Source of the DNA: Ophiocordyceps camponoti-saundersi (nom. inval.)
Lineage: Eukaryota > Ascomycota > Sordariomycetes > Hypocreales > Ophiocordycipitaceae
Assembly: GCA_003339415.1 (NCBI GenBank)
Contig: PDHQ01000009.1
Coordinates: forward strand, 94,106 to 158,105
Direction of reading: 5' to 3'
Length of the DNA: 64,000 nt
Made by a program: the position numbers and the translations under genes. Of the stretch, positions 11,057 to 23,549 are shown in pieces. Numbering within the stretch: position 1 is the stretch's first letter; each line of letters opens with the position of its first letter. The notes below the pieces were generated by a model. That model had not been told where the DNA came from and searched no databases. It saw only the letters and a program-made list of their open reading frames with translations.

Positions 11057-11923
11057 ATTGTCTGTGGTTTCTGGAGGGGAAAAGATTTTGTTAAGTGAGG
11101 AGGAGGAGGAGAAGGAGGAGGAGGAGGAGGAGGAGGAGGAAGAGGAGAAGAGGCAAAACCTGAGTGTAAGTTGTCTTCGTCCTTCTTTGCCGTCTCTCTG
11201 GCTTCCTCTTGGAGTCTCACTCACTCACTCTCTCGCCCTCGCTCTCCCCGCGCGCTCTCTCTCCTCCCCCTCCCCTCCCCTCCCCTCTTCTTCGTTACCC
11301 CGTATCGCCACACAGATCCGTACAGAGACAGATGCATACTACATACATACATCAAGAGGTATGTATGTATGTATGCATACACACACATACACATACACAT
11401 GCATACCTGCATACAAGGCAGGGCGAATCACCAATAGATACCAAGTAACTACTACAAAATGGCCAGCTGCCTTTTCTTAGGTACTCTCACTCTCCTCTCC
11501 TAATTCGTCCTCCCCCCGCACTCTGGGACCTTTTATTTCAAAAGGGACCCTTTGCTTTCCCTTCCCAGCTGGTTTCTACTGTAGTTGACTTGGACGAGCT
11601 CAATCAACGGGCGTAGAGTTGAGCGCCGTCTTAAACGGGCTGGCTTGCTTATAGACTCGGCCTCGTCATCGCGCCCAGTTGTCTCTAAGAGGAGAGAAAG
11701 TCACATACACATAGAGAGAGAGAGAGAGAGAGAGAACAAGTGAACGCTGTCGACTCTCTTTGTCTTGCTTTTCCCTCTCGGTTTCTCCCTTGTCCGACAC
11801 GGGCAGCGTGGCCGCGGCCCGCTGACGGGGTTTAAGACAGGGCGTTGGAACCCATGTCTCTCTCTGACTTGGAGAGAGAGAGAAAGGACGATAACAAGGC
11901 AAAAAGAAAGCAAAAAGACAAGA

Positions 11924-11954
<31 letters not shown>

Positions 11955-14882
11955 GCTTTTTATTGTTGCTTACCTATGTCTTTCAACCCCTTACGGATGG
12001 AGAGGAATATTGGGAAGAGAGAAGAACAAGAAGAAACAACAGGCGGGTAAATACCTGGGTTTGAGGGTAGAAAAGAGATTCGTCACCTGCAGATAGCCGA
12101 ACCCGGCTTTCATAAACCATGGGATCTGGTCCGATGGCCGGCGATGATGCGTGTAAGCAGTGAGAGAGAGAGGGAGGGATGAAGAGGAGAGTGGTGCCAT
12201 CGAGAGACGTGTGCAATATCGCATGATGCCTGTACATATAGAATAGGTAGGTAGGTGTGTAGTTGTGTACGGATACGGGCAGAGTTGTGTGGTATTTGTG
12301 CATATGTACAGATCTATCCCGGGTTATGTGTGTAAGTTGTGATGGGAAGAGTGATGATGATGTATTGTTCTCATAGACTTATCCATACCATACTCAGCTG
12401 GATGCATAGATATACCGACTGAGATGCAGACATATCATACGGATACATGTAATATAACTCGGTAGGCATGTAATCCGTACAAGTAGGTAGGCAGGTCGGC
12501 TCACAGCCTCCTCTGGACAAGATTAACCCACACAACTCATCTTCCTCAGGTTACATCGATTATTGCACCGCCATGAACGGATGGATACGGAGTATATCCG
12601 TACACTCCCAAGTTCTATACATGCATAAAGGCGTTCATATCCCTCCGTACATACCTGCGGTTATACCGGCAAGCCTCGACAGAAACAGCGTAGAGGCTCA
12701 ACCGCAGCGCCCCAGCCACGGGTCATAGCCATGAAACCTCCCCCCCGGCGACCTCCAACGCCACAGTAAGACACAGAACGAAAAGATGATGATAATGACA
12801 ATGATAATGACCAAGCAATATTTCTCCTCCGCCAAAAGGAAAGAACCAAAAAAAACACACACAAGAAGCCATGTTTCACGTCTAAAATTGACTTGTCTCG
12901 GGGAGGCTTACCAGAACCGTTGGGCGGCAAAGAAGGAAGAGATATCAACCGAAGCCTTGTATGTATGTATGTACATTTTACTTGTACGACTCGTTGAGAT
13001 AACTTTCCGGCCTGGGGGTCGCGTGCGGGCGGGCGGGAGCGGCTCGAGCCGCCGCCAACGACGTCGGTACCGAGGACGAGACAAGACGACGACGACGACG
13101 ACGACGAAGGAGTAGGAGACGGTGATGTTGCAACGATCTTTTTCTTGACTGTGAGATTTACGGATATAGACATTGGAATAGGAGGAGGAGGAGGGGCGGG
13201 ATGAAGGAGATGGATGGGGGACCGGACAGGGGGTGGGTGGAATAAAAGGCGAACCGTGCATTTTATGTTTAGTATATTATATGTTTACTGGATAGGTACG
13301 GGGATAGTCTGTAGCTGATTCAATAATAGTCATGCATATGATGGCTACTATGGAATCCTCCGTATATCACAGAGAGAGAAAGAGAGGGAAAAGGGGGTAA
13401 AGAGAGAGAGAGAGAGACAAAGATGAACCAATCATCACTCTGCGCGTGACGGACACGAAGCACAGCATCAGAAAGCAGGAGGGAAAAAAACAATCAAAAT
13501 AGATTAAAGAGTCATAACTCGACAATCTACAACTCAGTACGGATAACTCTACCGAGGGGAGAGATGAAAAAAGGGGGGGGGGTGACATCCAATCCCCAAG
13601 GTTCAGACACACCCAGCCCGGGGATAGAAACCAGCCTGGATGAATCAGACAGCCGTTGAATCATCTTTTCCCACTCTTCAGAGAAAGGCTTTGTATGGCA
13701 TGGGTTGGGAGTGGGAGGGGAAGAAGCAAAGGCCGATGTTCACCGGCTGCTGAGGAAGATGACAATACGGGAATACAGGATGTATGTATGTATGTATGTG
13801 TAAGAGATCGAGATGTTTCTCTTCCGTGGTGATTTGTACTTGTTATGCTGTTGTGTGGCTTGTCTGTCTTGCTGCCTCCCTTCGTATTCGAGGGGGACTG
13901 CATGCGAGTTGACGAAGCAGCCGCAAGTCTATGAGGTCAAAACACGTACTCGGTATATCCGTACATGTACATACGTTTTGCATGTGTGTGTATACATATC
14001 TATGCGTGTCTGACTGTCTGTATATATCTCTACGCCTGTATGTATGTGTATATCCATGTGTTGTCTGTATATACGGACGGATAGTCAGTCTACGGAATAC
14101 AACCTCATCCATCCATCCATCCCATCTCCTTCACCGTCACCCTCCCCAGGGGAAAAAAAAAAACAGAACCTGAAAACCCCCCCCCGGAAACCATCTACCA
14201 TGTTTCTCTCTCCTCACCACCACCCACCACCCCGGAAAGCGGCATGAATGAGCTGAGATTCCCACCCCAGCGGAGAGATATTAGCCGGTAACCGTGTAAG
14301 GAGAGTTGGCTCCGAGCACGGATACATCATTACTCTTCTATGATGTCAACGGCTTTCCCAAGTGGCGTCTTTTCCCACTCACTATCCCATTCTATTCTAT
14401 TCCATTCATCTCTCTCTGTGTGAATCTGTTGGGCAGAGAAAAAAAAAGTTCTATCCTCACCCCTTTCCCTCCCCCCTCTCCCCTCTATCAAGTAAAAATC
14501 GAAGCGAATATCAAGAGAAACGGGGGTATCGGAAAGAAAAAATGGCTTGCATGTGAATTAAAAAGTAAACAAGGAAAGCAAAATTCCCAATCACATCCAG
14601 CACATACATATTCATACATACAGTAAGGAAGAGAGGCAAAGGCTATCACTCGATCCAAAGCAACGACAAAGGAAGAATAATCCAATGTCTCTGACCGAGA
14701 GAAGAAATTACGGAATCCGGGTAAAAGAAAAAACCAATAAACGGAACCAAAGAAAGCCTCAAGTAAATCTATTCCGTATAATCCTGAACCCCCCAGACGA
14801 GTATGGTGGTGAGCTACCGGGGAAGAAAAGGGGGGTGGGTGGGAAAGGGTTCCAGCAGTACGACTGTGACTGACTGTTTCCA

Positions 14883-14923
<41 letters not shown>
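14883..14923. repeat. (TGTC)n microsatellite
   Basis: About ten uninterrupted tetranucleotide units, followed 44 bp later by a trinucleotide (TCC)n run (14967-15004). Confidence 0.9.
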
Positions 14924-14925
<2 letters not shown>

Positions 14926-15263
14926 GGAATGTCTAGGGAGTTGCCAGCAGATACAGTACGAGTATCTCCCTCCTCCTCCTCCTCCTCCTCCTCCTCCTCC
15001 TCCTCGAGCATCATACATACACCTACATACGGATACACACTCATCTAACCCATCCATCCACGTACAGTACGCAATGCAAGTATGTAATGTAGGCAGACAA
15101 AGACTGCATCAAACGCCTCAGCTCTCGACTCAGCAGCCCAAGGTTGTATATGTCTCGGAGACCAGGGGGCGTGGTCGAATAACGGGGCACTCACTTCCTC
15201 GCCGAGCTCTACTCCGTATATAGTACATTACATGCAAGCCAGCAATGAACAGCCAGAGCCGTC

Positions 15264-15270
15264 TATAAAG
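15264..15270 (+). promoter_or_regulatory. Probable TATA box of the hydrophobin gene
   Basis: TATAAAG lies 182 bp upstream of the hydrophobin start, followed by a CT-rich stretch and an A/C-rich leader (ACACAACCCCAAAA) before the ATG. This is the architecture of strongly expressed fungal genes. Confidence 0.5.
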
Positions 15271-15445
15271 AGCCTCGTCCTCCTCCTGCAAAGACATCTC
15301 TCCTCCTCCTTTCCCAGCAGCAGCAGCAACAACAACAAATCAACAGTTCAACACAGCTCATCCATTCACTCACTTGATTCACTTTGTCCCTCCTCATAAA
15401 CCAAAACCTCTCCATCTTTCAAAACCCCCCTACACAACCCCAAAA

Positions 15446-15811
15446 ATGCAGTTCTTCGCCACCGTCCTCGCCCTGGCCGCCGTCGCCATCGCAGCCCCCA
15501 CCGAAGTCGTCGAGCCTCGTGCCATGCCCGCCGGCAGCTGCAACGCCCCCAACCAGAAGCCCGTCTGCTGCAACAACCAGGCCGGCGGCACTTCCGGCAT
15601 CCTCGCTGGCATCCTCAGCGGCGCCTGTTCCGTCCAGGTCCTCGGCTCCAACTGCCAGGCCAAGGCCTACTGCTGCGAGAACGGTGCCTCTAATGTGACT
15701 TTCCCCCCCTCTGAGCGTCATGAGAGATATAATCCTTGCTGACCCCATCTCACTCTACAGGGCGGCCTCATAAACGTCAACGCCCTCAACTGCGTCTCTG
15801 TCATCAGCTAG
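15446..15811 (+). CDS. Class I hydrophobin
   Basis: Exons 15446-15694 and 15761-15811 (66-nt intron) encode 99 residues. A signal peptide (MQFFATVLALAAVAIA) precedes a short pro-region and eight cysteines with spacing C-X8-CC-X18-C-X8-C-X5-CC-X16-C, ending VSVIS. The two CC pairs and this spacing match class I hydrophobins, secreted proteins that self-assemble into amphipathic layers on aerial hyphae and conidia. Without splicing the frame ends early after SERHERYNPC and lacks the eighth Cys, so the intron is needed. The C4-C5 loop is at the short limit for class I, which makes a compact protein. A TATA box and CT-rich leader suggest high expression. Confidence 0.92.
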
Positions 15812-16499
15812 ATGGCTCTTCACATGTCCTCGTGAAGCTACATCAGGGGTGGAACAAATAACGGCTTGGGGTCTTTCGTTTCTCTGTATGTCGATGGAGA
15901 TGAAGGGAAGGGGGTTTGTCACTGTCTTTTGAGGTTGCAGTCATTCTATGTAATGTTGATCTTTTTTTGGAGAGAATTTACACCAACACTCGCCTTGATA
16001 ACTCGATCTCTCGCTCTCTCCGTCTCCGTCTGTGAGTGTGTGTGAGACTACAATGAGACAACAACCAACTCGCCTTGATAACTCGGCTCCCCTCTCTCTA
16101 TCTGTGAGTGTGTGTGTGTTTGTGTGTAAGACTACAATGAGACAAACCCCCATAACCCTGTCTGTCCAACCCTTCACCACCACGAGTGTCTACAACTCCC
16201 CCGAGATCATAGAATCCCCAGAGACACCCAGAATGAGCACATCAATAGAGACCATGTCTTTCTTCTTCACGCCTATGCGCTTTCCACTCACATACATCAG
16301 ATTAACTTCGTACATGAGGCAAAAGGGGGCCAAGGCCAACCTCTCAACACTCCCGAGACACATATCAAACCCCATCCTACAAAAGGGAATCATCGCCTCA
16401 CATACAAGAACTCTACGCAATCCATCAACTCACCGATCACAAGAGTAAGAATAGACATTAGGCACAGGGATCCCCCCCCGTTTTCCCACCTCTACCCCC
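15812..16499. other. Intergenic with an approximately 80-bp tandem duplication
   Basis: Two imperfect copies of about 80 bp, each starting CTCGCCTTGATAACTCG and ending ACTACAATGAGACAA, lie side by side at about 15988-16148. The second carries an expanded GT run. The rest has no gene and separates the 3' ends of the hydrophobin and the large minus-strand gene. Confidence 0.6.
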
Positions 16500-19400
16500 C
16501 TAATCCTCCCTCCAGTCTTCGTACCCCAGGGCCCCGTACGGACTCCATTCTTGACCGGGGTAACTCGTAGCGCTCATCTGCGGCACAAAGTCATCCCCGT
16601 CCTCAATCCTGTACGCAATCTTCTCCTCCTGCGACTCGAGCCTGCGACTGCGAATGTACCTCTCCGCCGTATCGTCCAACTCCGCCGCCCTCCCGTCTTT
16701 GACCTGCTCCCGCTCCGTCTCCGTCTCCGGCTCAGCCTCAGCCTCGGACCGCGTCACGAGCGAGCTCATACTGATCTGATGGTCCACCGCCCTCAAGCTC
16801 GACGGCCCCGTCGACGGACTCAGCAGTCCCTCCATGGCCTTGGACAAAGGGGGCGACGGCAGGTAGAGCATGGGCGATACCGCATCCGCCTTTGCCGGGC
16901 TGCGTTGCGACTCGGGCGACGATACTCCTGCTGTTGACGGCGACATGCCCTCATCTCTCGCCGCTTGCTGTGGACTCTGCCTTGGCCATGGTGATCCTGA
17001 AGCGCCGTACTCTTGTTGGTCGTGTCTTCGTCCGCTGCGCGCCTCCGTAGCCACCCGTTCTTCGTCATGTCTTCGTCCGCCATGAATCACTGGCGAGCCT
17101 CGTCCGTCTGGCGCCGAGACGGTCCGGTTCTCGCTCTGCGCCGCGACGACGCCTTGAACCGCATCATAACTCCTGGGCAGCGGAACCCGCTCATACAGCG
17201 GTTCCGAGACCACGCGCGGCGAAGGAGAAGCGTCCTTGAAAGGGGCCGTCGCCCGCGTCTCCCTCTGCTCCGACACCTTCCTCATCCCCAGCACCTTTAG
17301 CCCAGAAGTGTTGTCGCCGCCAGCTCTATTCTGATTCGGAGCCAAGGCCTGTGCCGAGATGCGGCTCTTCAGCATTTTCCACCTGGAATCCGTCTGCTGT
17401 TGCTGCTGCGACGACGACGACGACGACGACAAGGCCGACTCGGACCGGTGAGAGACATGGTAACGCTGCTGTAAGACCTGGGGCTGACACGGCGGCGCAC
17501 GGGAAAGACGCCACTGCGGCTCATTACCCCCGTCTATCGCCGACGGCCCGCCCAGTGGTGGAGAGACGTCGTGACGAGTCTGCTGCAGCACCGCTCTGAC
17601 CTTGCCATGGTCGCTCGTCTCGTCGCTAGACACGCTCCGCAGTGGACGCCTCTTCATAACTGGCAGCCCGTCGCCGTGCGCATCTGATATGACCGACACG
17701 TCAGGCGACACGTCAGCCTGAACGGCGCCTTCATGGGCCGCTCCGAAGGCGGCCAACGCCAGCCCTCCGTCCCTGCGTTTTGGCGGCTTCTCTTCGACAC
17801 ACGCCCGCTGTCGTCGACGGCCAGCTTCGGCCCCCAAATGTAGATTCGTCACGGGAGCATCGATGCCCAGTGGCGAAGGACGCGCTTGACGTTGTGCGAC
17901 TTGTCTGACCGTTACCGTCGGCACCGCAGCAGCCTTCATTCCCGGTTGCACCGCAGACGCGTGCGGACGGCATCCGGGAGGCCCAACGACATCACTCGCC
18001 GGCGAATACTCCTTTGAATCCCGCTGCGGCTCGACCTGTCCCGCGATCGCAGGCTCGCCAGCCCTAGAGCCGGGCCTGCGACCCAGCATGCCGGTAATCA
18101 TGTCCGTCACGGAGCCTCTCCTCCTTCGCCGTCTCTCCACCCCGTTCTCGCCCATCGGCTGAGGCGGAGCCAGGTCAAAGGAGCTCGTCGTACTGCTGCG
18201 ATCCAAGCCATGCGGAGGATGAGCAGCAGGGGATCTGCTGTCCTGCTCATGTCCGGTACCGTGCAACATATCCTTAAGACTGGTCAGGGCGGTAAGGTTC
18301 GAAAAGCGCTTCTTCTTCTTCTTCCGCGTCTCGTGTTGACTCGCCGCAGCGCTGGCTTGGTCGGTAAGGAGACTCGATGACGATGGTGGCCGCCGAGGAC
18401 TTGCCGGTGCCATGCTCAGCGAGCCACGATCCCTCGAAGTCGATATGCGGCCGGCCAGACTCGAGAAGAAGCCCGATTGCCTCTTCCTGGGCTCCCGGCC
18501 ATGCCCGGACAAGGAGGCTCCTCCGTCTGACATATCCGCGCGCTGCTGGCTCCGCCCCCGATGTTGCCCGCCCCCAACCTCGTCTCTGTGAATGATAGCA
18601 AAGGCCGTCTCCGCCCGAGGTCGGGCCGCATGATGCACGCGCTGCTCCGGTTGTCCCCAAGTCTGTGAGCGAGGCGGCGGGGGCCGCTGGACATCGTCAG
18701 CGGGAGGATAGGGGAAGAGCCCGGGGTATCGATGAGCCGACGAAGGCGGCGACGCATAGGGTGCGGCCTGACGTGGCACGGGTAGTATCGGCAGACCTGT
18801 TTCCTTGTCGTACTCGCAATACGCCTGCTGCTGCGAGTTGCCGGTCCCTGGACGATGTCTCGTCTTGGAATGGAGCGGCTCCGAAAGATGGCTCTCCTCC
18901 AGCTTCCAATCGCCCGTCAATAGACTGGGAATCGGGCTCTGGGGCGGATCCGCAGACGTGTTGAGCGGTATCAGGGGGTGAAAGACGCGAGCCGGTGGCT
19001 CTACCTCCCCCGACTCGTCTTGTTCAAAGTTGAATACGTCTGGACCGGTATTGTCTTTGTCCCGATCCATCGGATCGCGGATTTCCATCACGGGCGACGG
19101 CACCAGGGAAAGCGGCTCTGCAGCCTCGGCCGACAGATCCGGTTGTTCATTGCTGTCAACATCATCGACTCTCGCGTTGCCTTCGTTGTCGTCATCTTTC
19201 AAGGAACAGAGCCGATTTGTCCGCTTAGCCCTGGAGGTGAGGCCAAAGGTCGAGGACCTGCGAATGGGGGGGAGCCCGACAAAGGAAGAGATCCGCTTCG
19301 GCGCCTCCCTGTCATCTTCCTCGGCAAGAGAGCCGGGTCCATCAGGCGCCGAAGACCCTGGCGACGCCACGAGAACCCAGCCTTCAGGGGTGTGATCCGC

Positions 19401-22400
19401 GGCAACATTCTCGACCTTGGCCGTCGATCGCCCGCCAGCCTCTTGCTCGGGCCTTGGCACATCCGGCTCGGTCGACACGTGTCGTGGTCGCACAGGCTGC
19501 TGCTGCTCCTGTTGCTGCTGCTGGTCCGAACCCTCAAAGTCGCGGCAACCCTGGAAAGCATCGGTCCGCCACGCTAAAGAGGGTTCGATGGCGGCATGTG
19601 GAACGGTTTCATCGGCACGGGAGCGGCCGAGGCTAAGGGCCCAAGACGTCCTGCGTTCCGTTCGGGGGCCGGATGCTTCGCCTTGCGGGGCAAACTGCGC
19701 AATTAATTAACCTCGATCCATCACACTGAGACAAAGGGGGTGTCGAGGGAATGAAAGGAGGATAGACGGTGCATAAATCGTCTGGTTTTTATAAGTCTCA
19801 TGCACTCCAGTCGTTCATCGGATCAGGATCGACAAGAGTCATGCATGGAGCGACTAGATTTCATACAGTTTGCCCGTCCGAACCAAGAATTATGAGCAAT
19901 AGACAAGGAAAGACGAGGCGAGATGAAGGGGAGGGACAAGAACAGGAACAAGAAGAACAAGACCATAGACAGAAAACAGGAGACTCGAAGAAGAAAGACC
20001 AGCGTCCAGACCCAGTGTTCGAAGGAAAGGAAAGGCAGGAAGGGTTGATAAAGAAAAGGCTTCAGTGAAATACCTTGTCCCCGCTTCCGCGCAACTTGCT
20101 CTTCCCCTTGCTTAGCAGCCCCTTGCCCATCTTCCCAGCCGAATGCATGAACTCCTTGCTCTTGGTGCCTATCTGGTTACTCGGGTGTCCGAACGAGCTA
20201 CCAGTAACCTGCGACGGTATCGGCAGTCCGGCCAACCGCGACCGACCGGAGTGTGACGTGTTCGGCGCGCTGGCGTTGAGGTATTGTTGGTAGTAGGGCT
20301 GCTGCTGCTGTTGATTCTGTGTCGCCGGCTGCTGCGAGCTCGCCGACGATGGGCTGCTGTAGGCGGGCTGACACAAGCCTGCCGCCTCTTGGGCATACTC
20401 GGGATATTGCGCCTGAACGGAGGCGAGCCAAGCGTCGAGACCAGAATCCGTTATTGCCACATGGTCGCGCGTCTCGTTGAATTTTGCGATCCTGTCGTTG
20501 ACATTGGGCATACCCATGACCTCCCTGAACGCCATGAGGCGCGTCTGTGCAGGAAGTCCGGGGCTCTTGGGTCTGACAGCCTCGACAGGTGGCGAGCTCG
20601 ACAGAACGGCCGGTGGCTCCGGCGGCGGAGTGGGCGAGGATAGGTTCGAAACGGCTTGCGCCACAGCTTTATCGTCTACGAGAGACGGTCGCTTGCTGTC
20701 TGGACCGGCGACGGAAGCCCGTGTGTCACTCGCGACGGAGAGAGGCGACGGAGGGTCAGGGGCTGCGGGTTGCGCCCATCCGCCCGAAGCCACATCTCGA
20801 GTGACAGCTGCGACGTGGTTGTCGTCGCCGCCCGCCGAAGATGGAGTAGGCGTCATTTGGCGCCGCGCTTCAGCCTCCGCGGGCTCACGAGCTTCAGAGG
20901 ACGTGCTGACATGATGCAGCGCCACTGCCTCGGTCTCGTCCACTTCCCAGGAGAACCTCCGCCGAAGTTCCGTCCCGTCGGTGGGAGCATCTTGCGGGTC
21001 CAGTGGAACCTTGCTGGGCCTCGCCGGAGGCAAAGGCGCAGCTTTGTCGTCCCAGTAATCGTTGTAGTCTCCCAGCGTGTAGGTGCTATCTCTCGTCACC
21101 TCGGGGCTCGCCGGTTGCATGGTCTGGTGATCGTCTGCGGAGGTGGTGAGGCCGGACGAGCTGGCGCTAGGACTGAGAGATCGTAGAATCTCTTCGCTGA
21201 GCGCGTCGCTGTCTTTGACAGACGATGGCGTAATGGTGCTGTTTGTCGGCTTACGCTGCACCGGGCGAGGTTTTGGGTACCGTTCAGCCAACGCTGGCTG
21301 GTTGTGCTCCCCAGTACTGGAGCTCCTAGATGCCTGTGGCTTGTCGAGCGCAGCCTCAGATGGGCGGGGGCTAGGAGTCTTGAGTGGCGGAACCGATGGC
21401 CAATCCAGGTCTGGTTGCAAGAGAGGCGGACGCGCCTGAATATGAGCAAGCTCTTGAGCAGCAGTAGCGTCCGCATGAGGGTCTGTGTAGGAGATGACGG
21501 GCAATTCGGGCGCATCTGCTTGGGCGAGGGAGTCAACAGCTGGAGCAGGCTTGTCGCGGTCTTCTTCGGTTGCGTTGTCGACTTTCGGAGTTTCTTCAGC
21601 CTCGTTTTGCACGGTGGTTGGTTCTGACTGCTGTAACGGCAGAAGACGAGTTGGCACGCTCGAAGCTTCTCCGGCATCTAGAGAAAGTAGATTTCCAGCT
21701 GGCTTCGGTTCAGTCGGAGACAGCGTGAAGATGCCAGTGGAATCATCCATGGGTTTTGCCGTTGCAGGCTTCTTTGGCGTGACGTCGAAGAAGTCAGCGC
21801 CGAACGAAGACATGCGCGCGACGTCTGGAAGTTGAGGGCTCACGGAGTCCCGGCGAGCACTTCTCTCGCCAAGGGACGCCACGTCAGCGCCACTGTCACG
21901 AGAGGTGAAATCATCCTCGTGGCTTCTATCCTCCGTCTTGGGCTTTGAAGGACTCATGTCGGAGCTGATAGGTACGGCAGAGTGAAAAGCATCCTTGTCT
22001 GTGTCTGGGAGAGGGTCGAGAGTTGACCGACGCTGTAGTTTCTCATCGGGGCTGTACGGATCAGACAGTGAAGCGTCAGAAGCCCTGATCGAGTGGCTGG
22101 AAATGGGCGAGGAAACGGATCGAAAGGACTCGGACGATGGCAGTTTGTTGCGATCGGTCGAGACTTGGATGCTCGGGAGCATGTGCTCTCCAGATGACCT
22201 CTCGGAGCGAGCCGAGGTGACATGATGTGCCGTGAGAGGATAACGGTCGGTAGGCAGAGATGGCACAGGCTCGTGCTGGAGTCCGCCCTGAGGCTCAAAA
22301 TCGGCCGCTCCCCAGTCATCGCCGTCGTAGCTCTGCGTCTTGGCCTCGACCCATTTGCGCGTCTTGGTTCGATTCACGTTTAGCTGATAGGGACTGACGG

Positions 22401-22520
22401 CGGCGGCAGCGGACGTCTGAAGCAAGCTATTTGATAGAATCAGTAAGAGAAACGGACAACGGCGACAACGAGGCACGCTCCAAGCACGAACCCCGAGTCT
22501 CGGTCGACAGGACCAGCCAT
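16500..22520 (-). CDS. Large intrinsically disordered fungal protein, unknown function
   Basis: Proposed exons are 22492-22520 (29 nt), 20074-22426 and 16500-19550, introns 65 and 523 nt, giving 1810 residues. Splicing gives MAGPVDRDSGLLQTS, then the conserved-looking start SPYQLNVNRTKTRKWVEAK and YDGDDWGA. The middle has an ordered-looking block (NDRIAKFNETRDHV ... SGLDAWLASVQAQYPEYA, about 690-740) and a Lys/Gly-rich stretch (KEFMHSAGKMGKGLLSKGKSK). The remainder is Ser/Pro/Arg-rich with Gln runs, several KKKKKR-type basic patches and an acidic C-terminus ending EWSPYGALGYEDWRED. I do not recognise a named family. An alternative is two adjacent genes, splitting at the long 523-nt intron, but the frame at SGDK/GCRDFEG joins cleanly at phase 0. 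A scaffold or regulatory role is only a guess from composition. Confidence 0.65.
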
Positions 22521-22888
22521 CGCATGACTCCCTTCAATGCCGCCGGGCTCGGCCGAATGGGGATGGAGACTCGGAGGAGAAGATGAAACGGCCGATCAGG
22601 AATTAGAGAGCGACAGAGGCTGGGAGGCGCGCACGGGGAAAGGGTGTTGAGATATTATGTAGGTAGAAGATGATGCTGAGGAGAGAAGAGGAGATGGAAT
22701 TGGGGGAGGGGGCTGAAGGGGTTCAGTGGCCGCAGGGCTCATCTCGGCCAACGCGATATCGCGGCACAGGCTGTCATAGGTATCCCGTGCGGTAATCTAG
22801 GCGGGAAGATACCTAACTGCGAATGCGACCCGATAGCGGGCTTACACGCTGTACTTACGTATATGCACTTACAGTCATACACACATAT
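22521..22888. promoter_or_regulatory. Promoter region of the large disordered-protein gene
   Basis: The 368 bp between the minus-strand start codon and the left LTR of the copia element. It is not AT-rich and shows no obvious RIP, so mutation stopped close to the element. No specific binding site is assigned. Confidence 0.4.
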
Positions 22889-23186
22889 TGTCAGAGGGCT
22901 AAGACAAGAGTGGGTTAGGCGTGTGTTTTTGTCATCCCTTAAGGCGTGCAGTCATCACAGCAACGGCTCCGCAACCTAGGAAACGGAATTCCTATTAGGA
23001 AAAAGGGCTATATCTAGGGCAATATATAGGATATAAGAATAAAGGCTTATTTATAAGGGTATTACGGCATAAGAGGCAGATACGGATAATCTTTATTATA
23101 TATATAAAGATAACGATAATTCCCTCCGTTTTAGGAGGGTAAGTATATTAATTAATATAATTTGCACGCCTCCTCCTTATCTAATA
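22889..23186 (+). repeat. Left (5') LTR of the copia element
   Basis: 298 bp, same length as the right LTR. Its first ~90 bp keep CpA/TpG sites that are converted to TpA in the right LTR, while its last ~40 bp are the mutated version. Confidence 0.92.
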
Positions 23187-23549
23187 GTTATAAGCCCGGT
23201 TAGTACTCTCTAATTTAATTTATTTAATTTTGCTATTCTTATAGCTTATATAACCTATATTTTATAAATTTACTTAATTAATTAAGCCCTCGTAAAAGTA
23301 AAGCTATCGTTACTTTTTTTAGCGAACTTATAACCCCTAAATTTATTAATTTTTAATTATAATTAATAATTTTAATAATATAATAACTAATATAATAGTA
23401 AACTTTATAATATTAGTTAAACTTACCTTTATTCTTAAGAACCCTAAAAATTAGACTAATTAGTACTAAAATATTATTAATATAGTATAAGGCTATAGTA
23501 TTTAGTTTTTTATAAACTTAGAAATATAAGAGACCCTTATAAAGCCGGA

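Larger units (their letters stand above)
11057..15445. other. 4.4 kb microsatellite-rich intergenic region, no gene seen
   Basis: Contains many simple repeats: (GGA)n at about 11097-11150, TATG runs near 11355, 12957 and 13787, (GA)n near 11714 and 11932, (TGTC)n at about 14883-14923 and (TCC)n at about 14967-15004. ORFs are repeat translations or Ser/Pro-rich strings with no recognisable domain. The ends hold the promoter of the P450 (left) and the hydrophobin (right). A transcribed non-coding RNA or fast-evolving gene cannot be excluded. Confidence 0.5.

Noticed and set aside
12661..13173. 170-residue minus-strand ORF
   Set aside because: It is Ser/Arg/Pro-rich, made partly from GAC/GTC repeats, with no domain and no matching splice context; treated as chance.
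14883..15004. CRISPR-like or regulatory repeat array
   Set aside because: The repeats are plain tetranucleotide and trinucleotide microsatellites without spacers, in a eukaryote.
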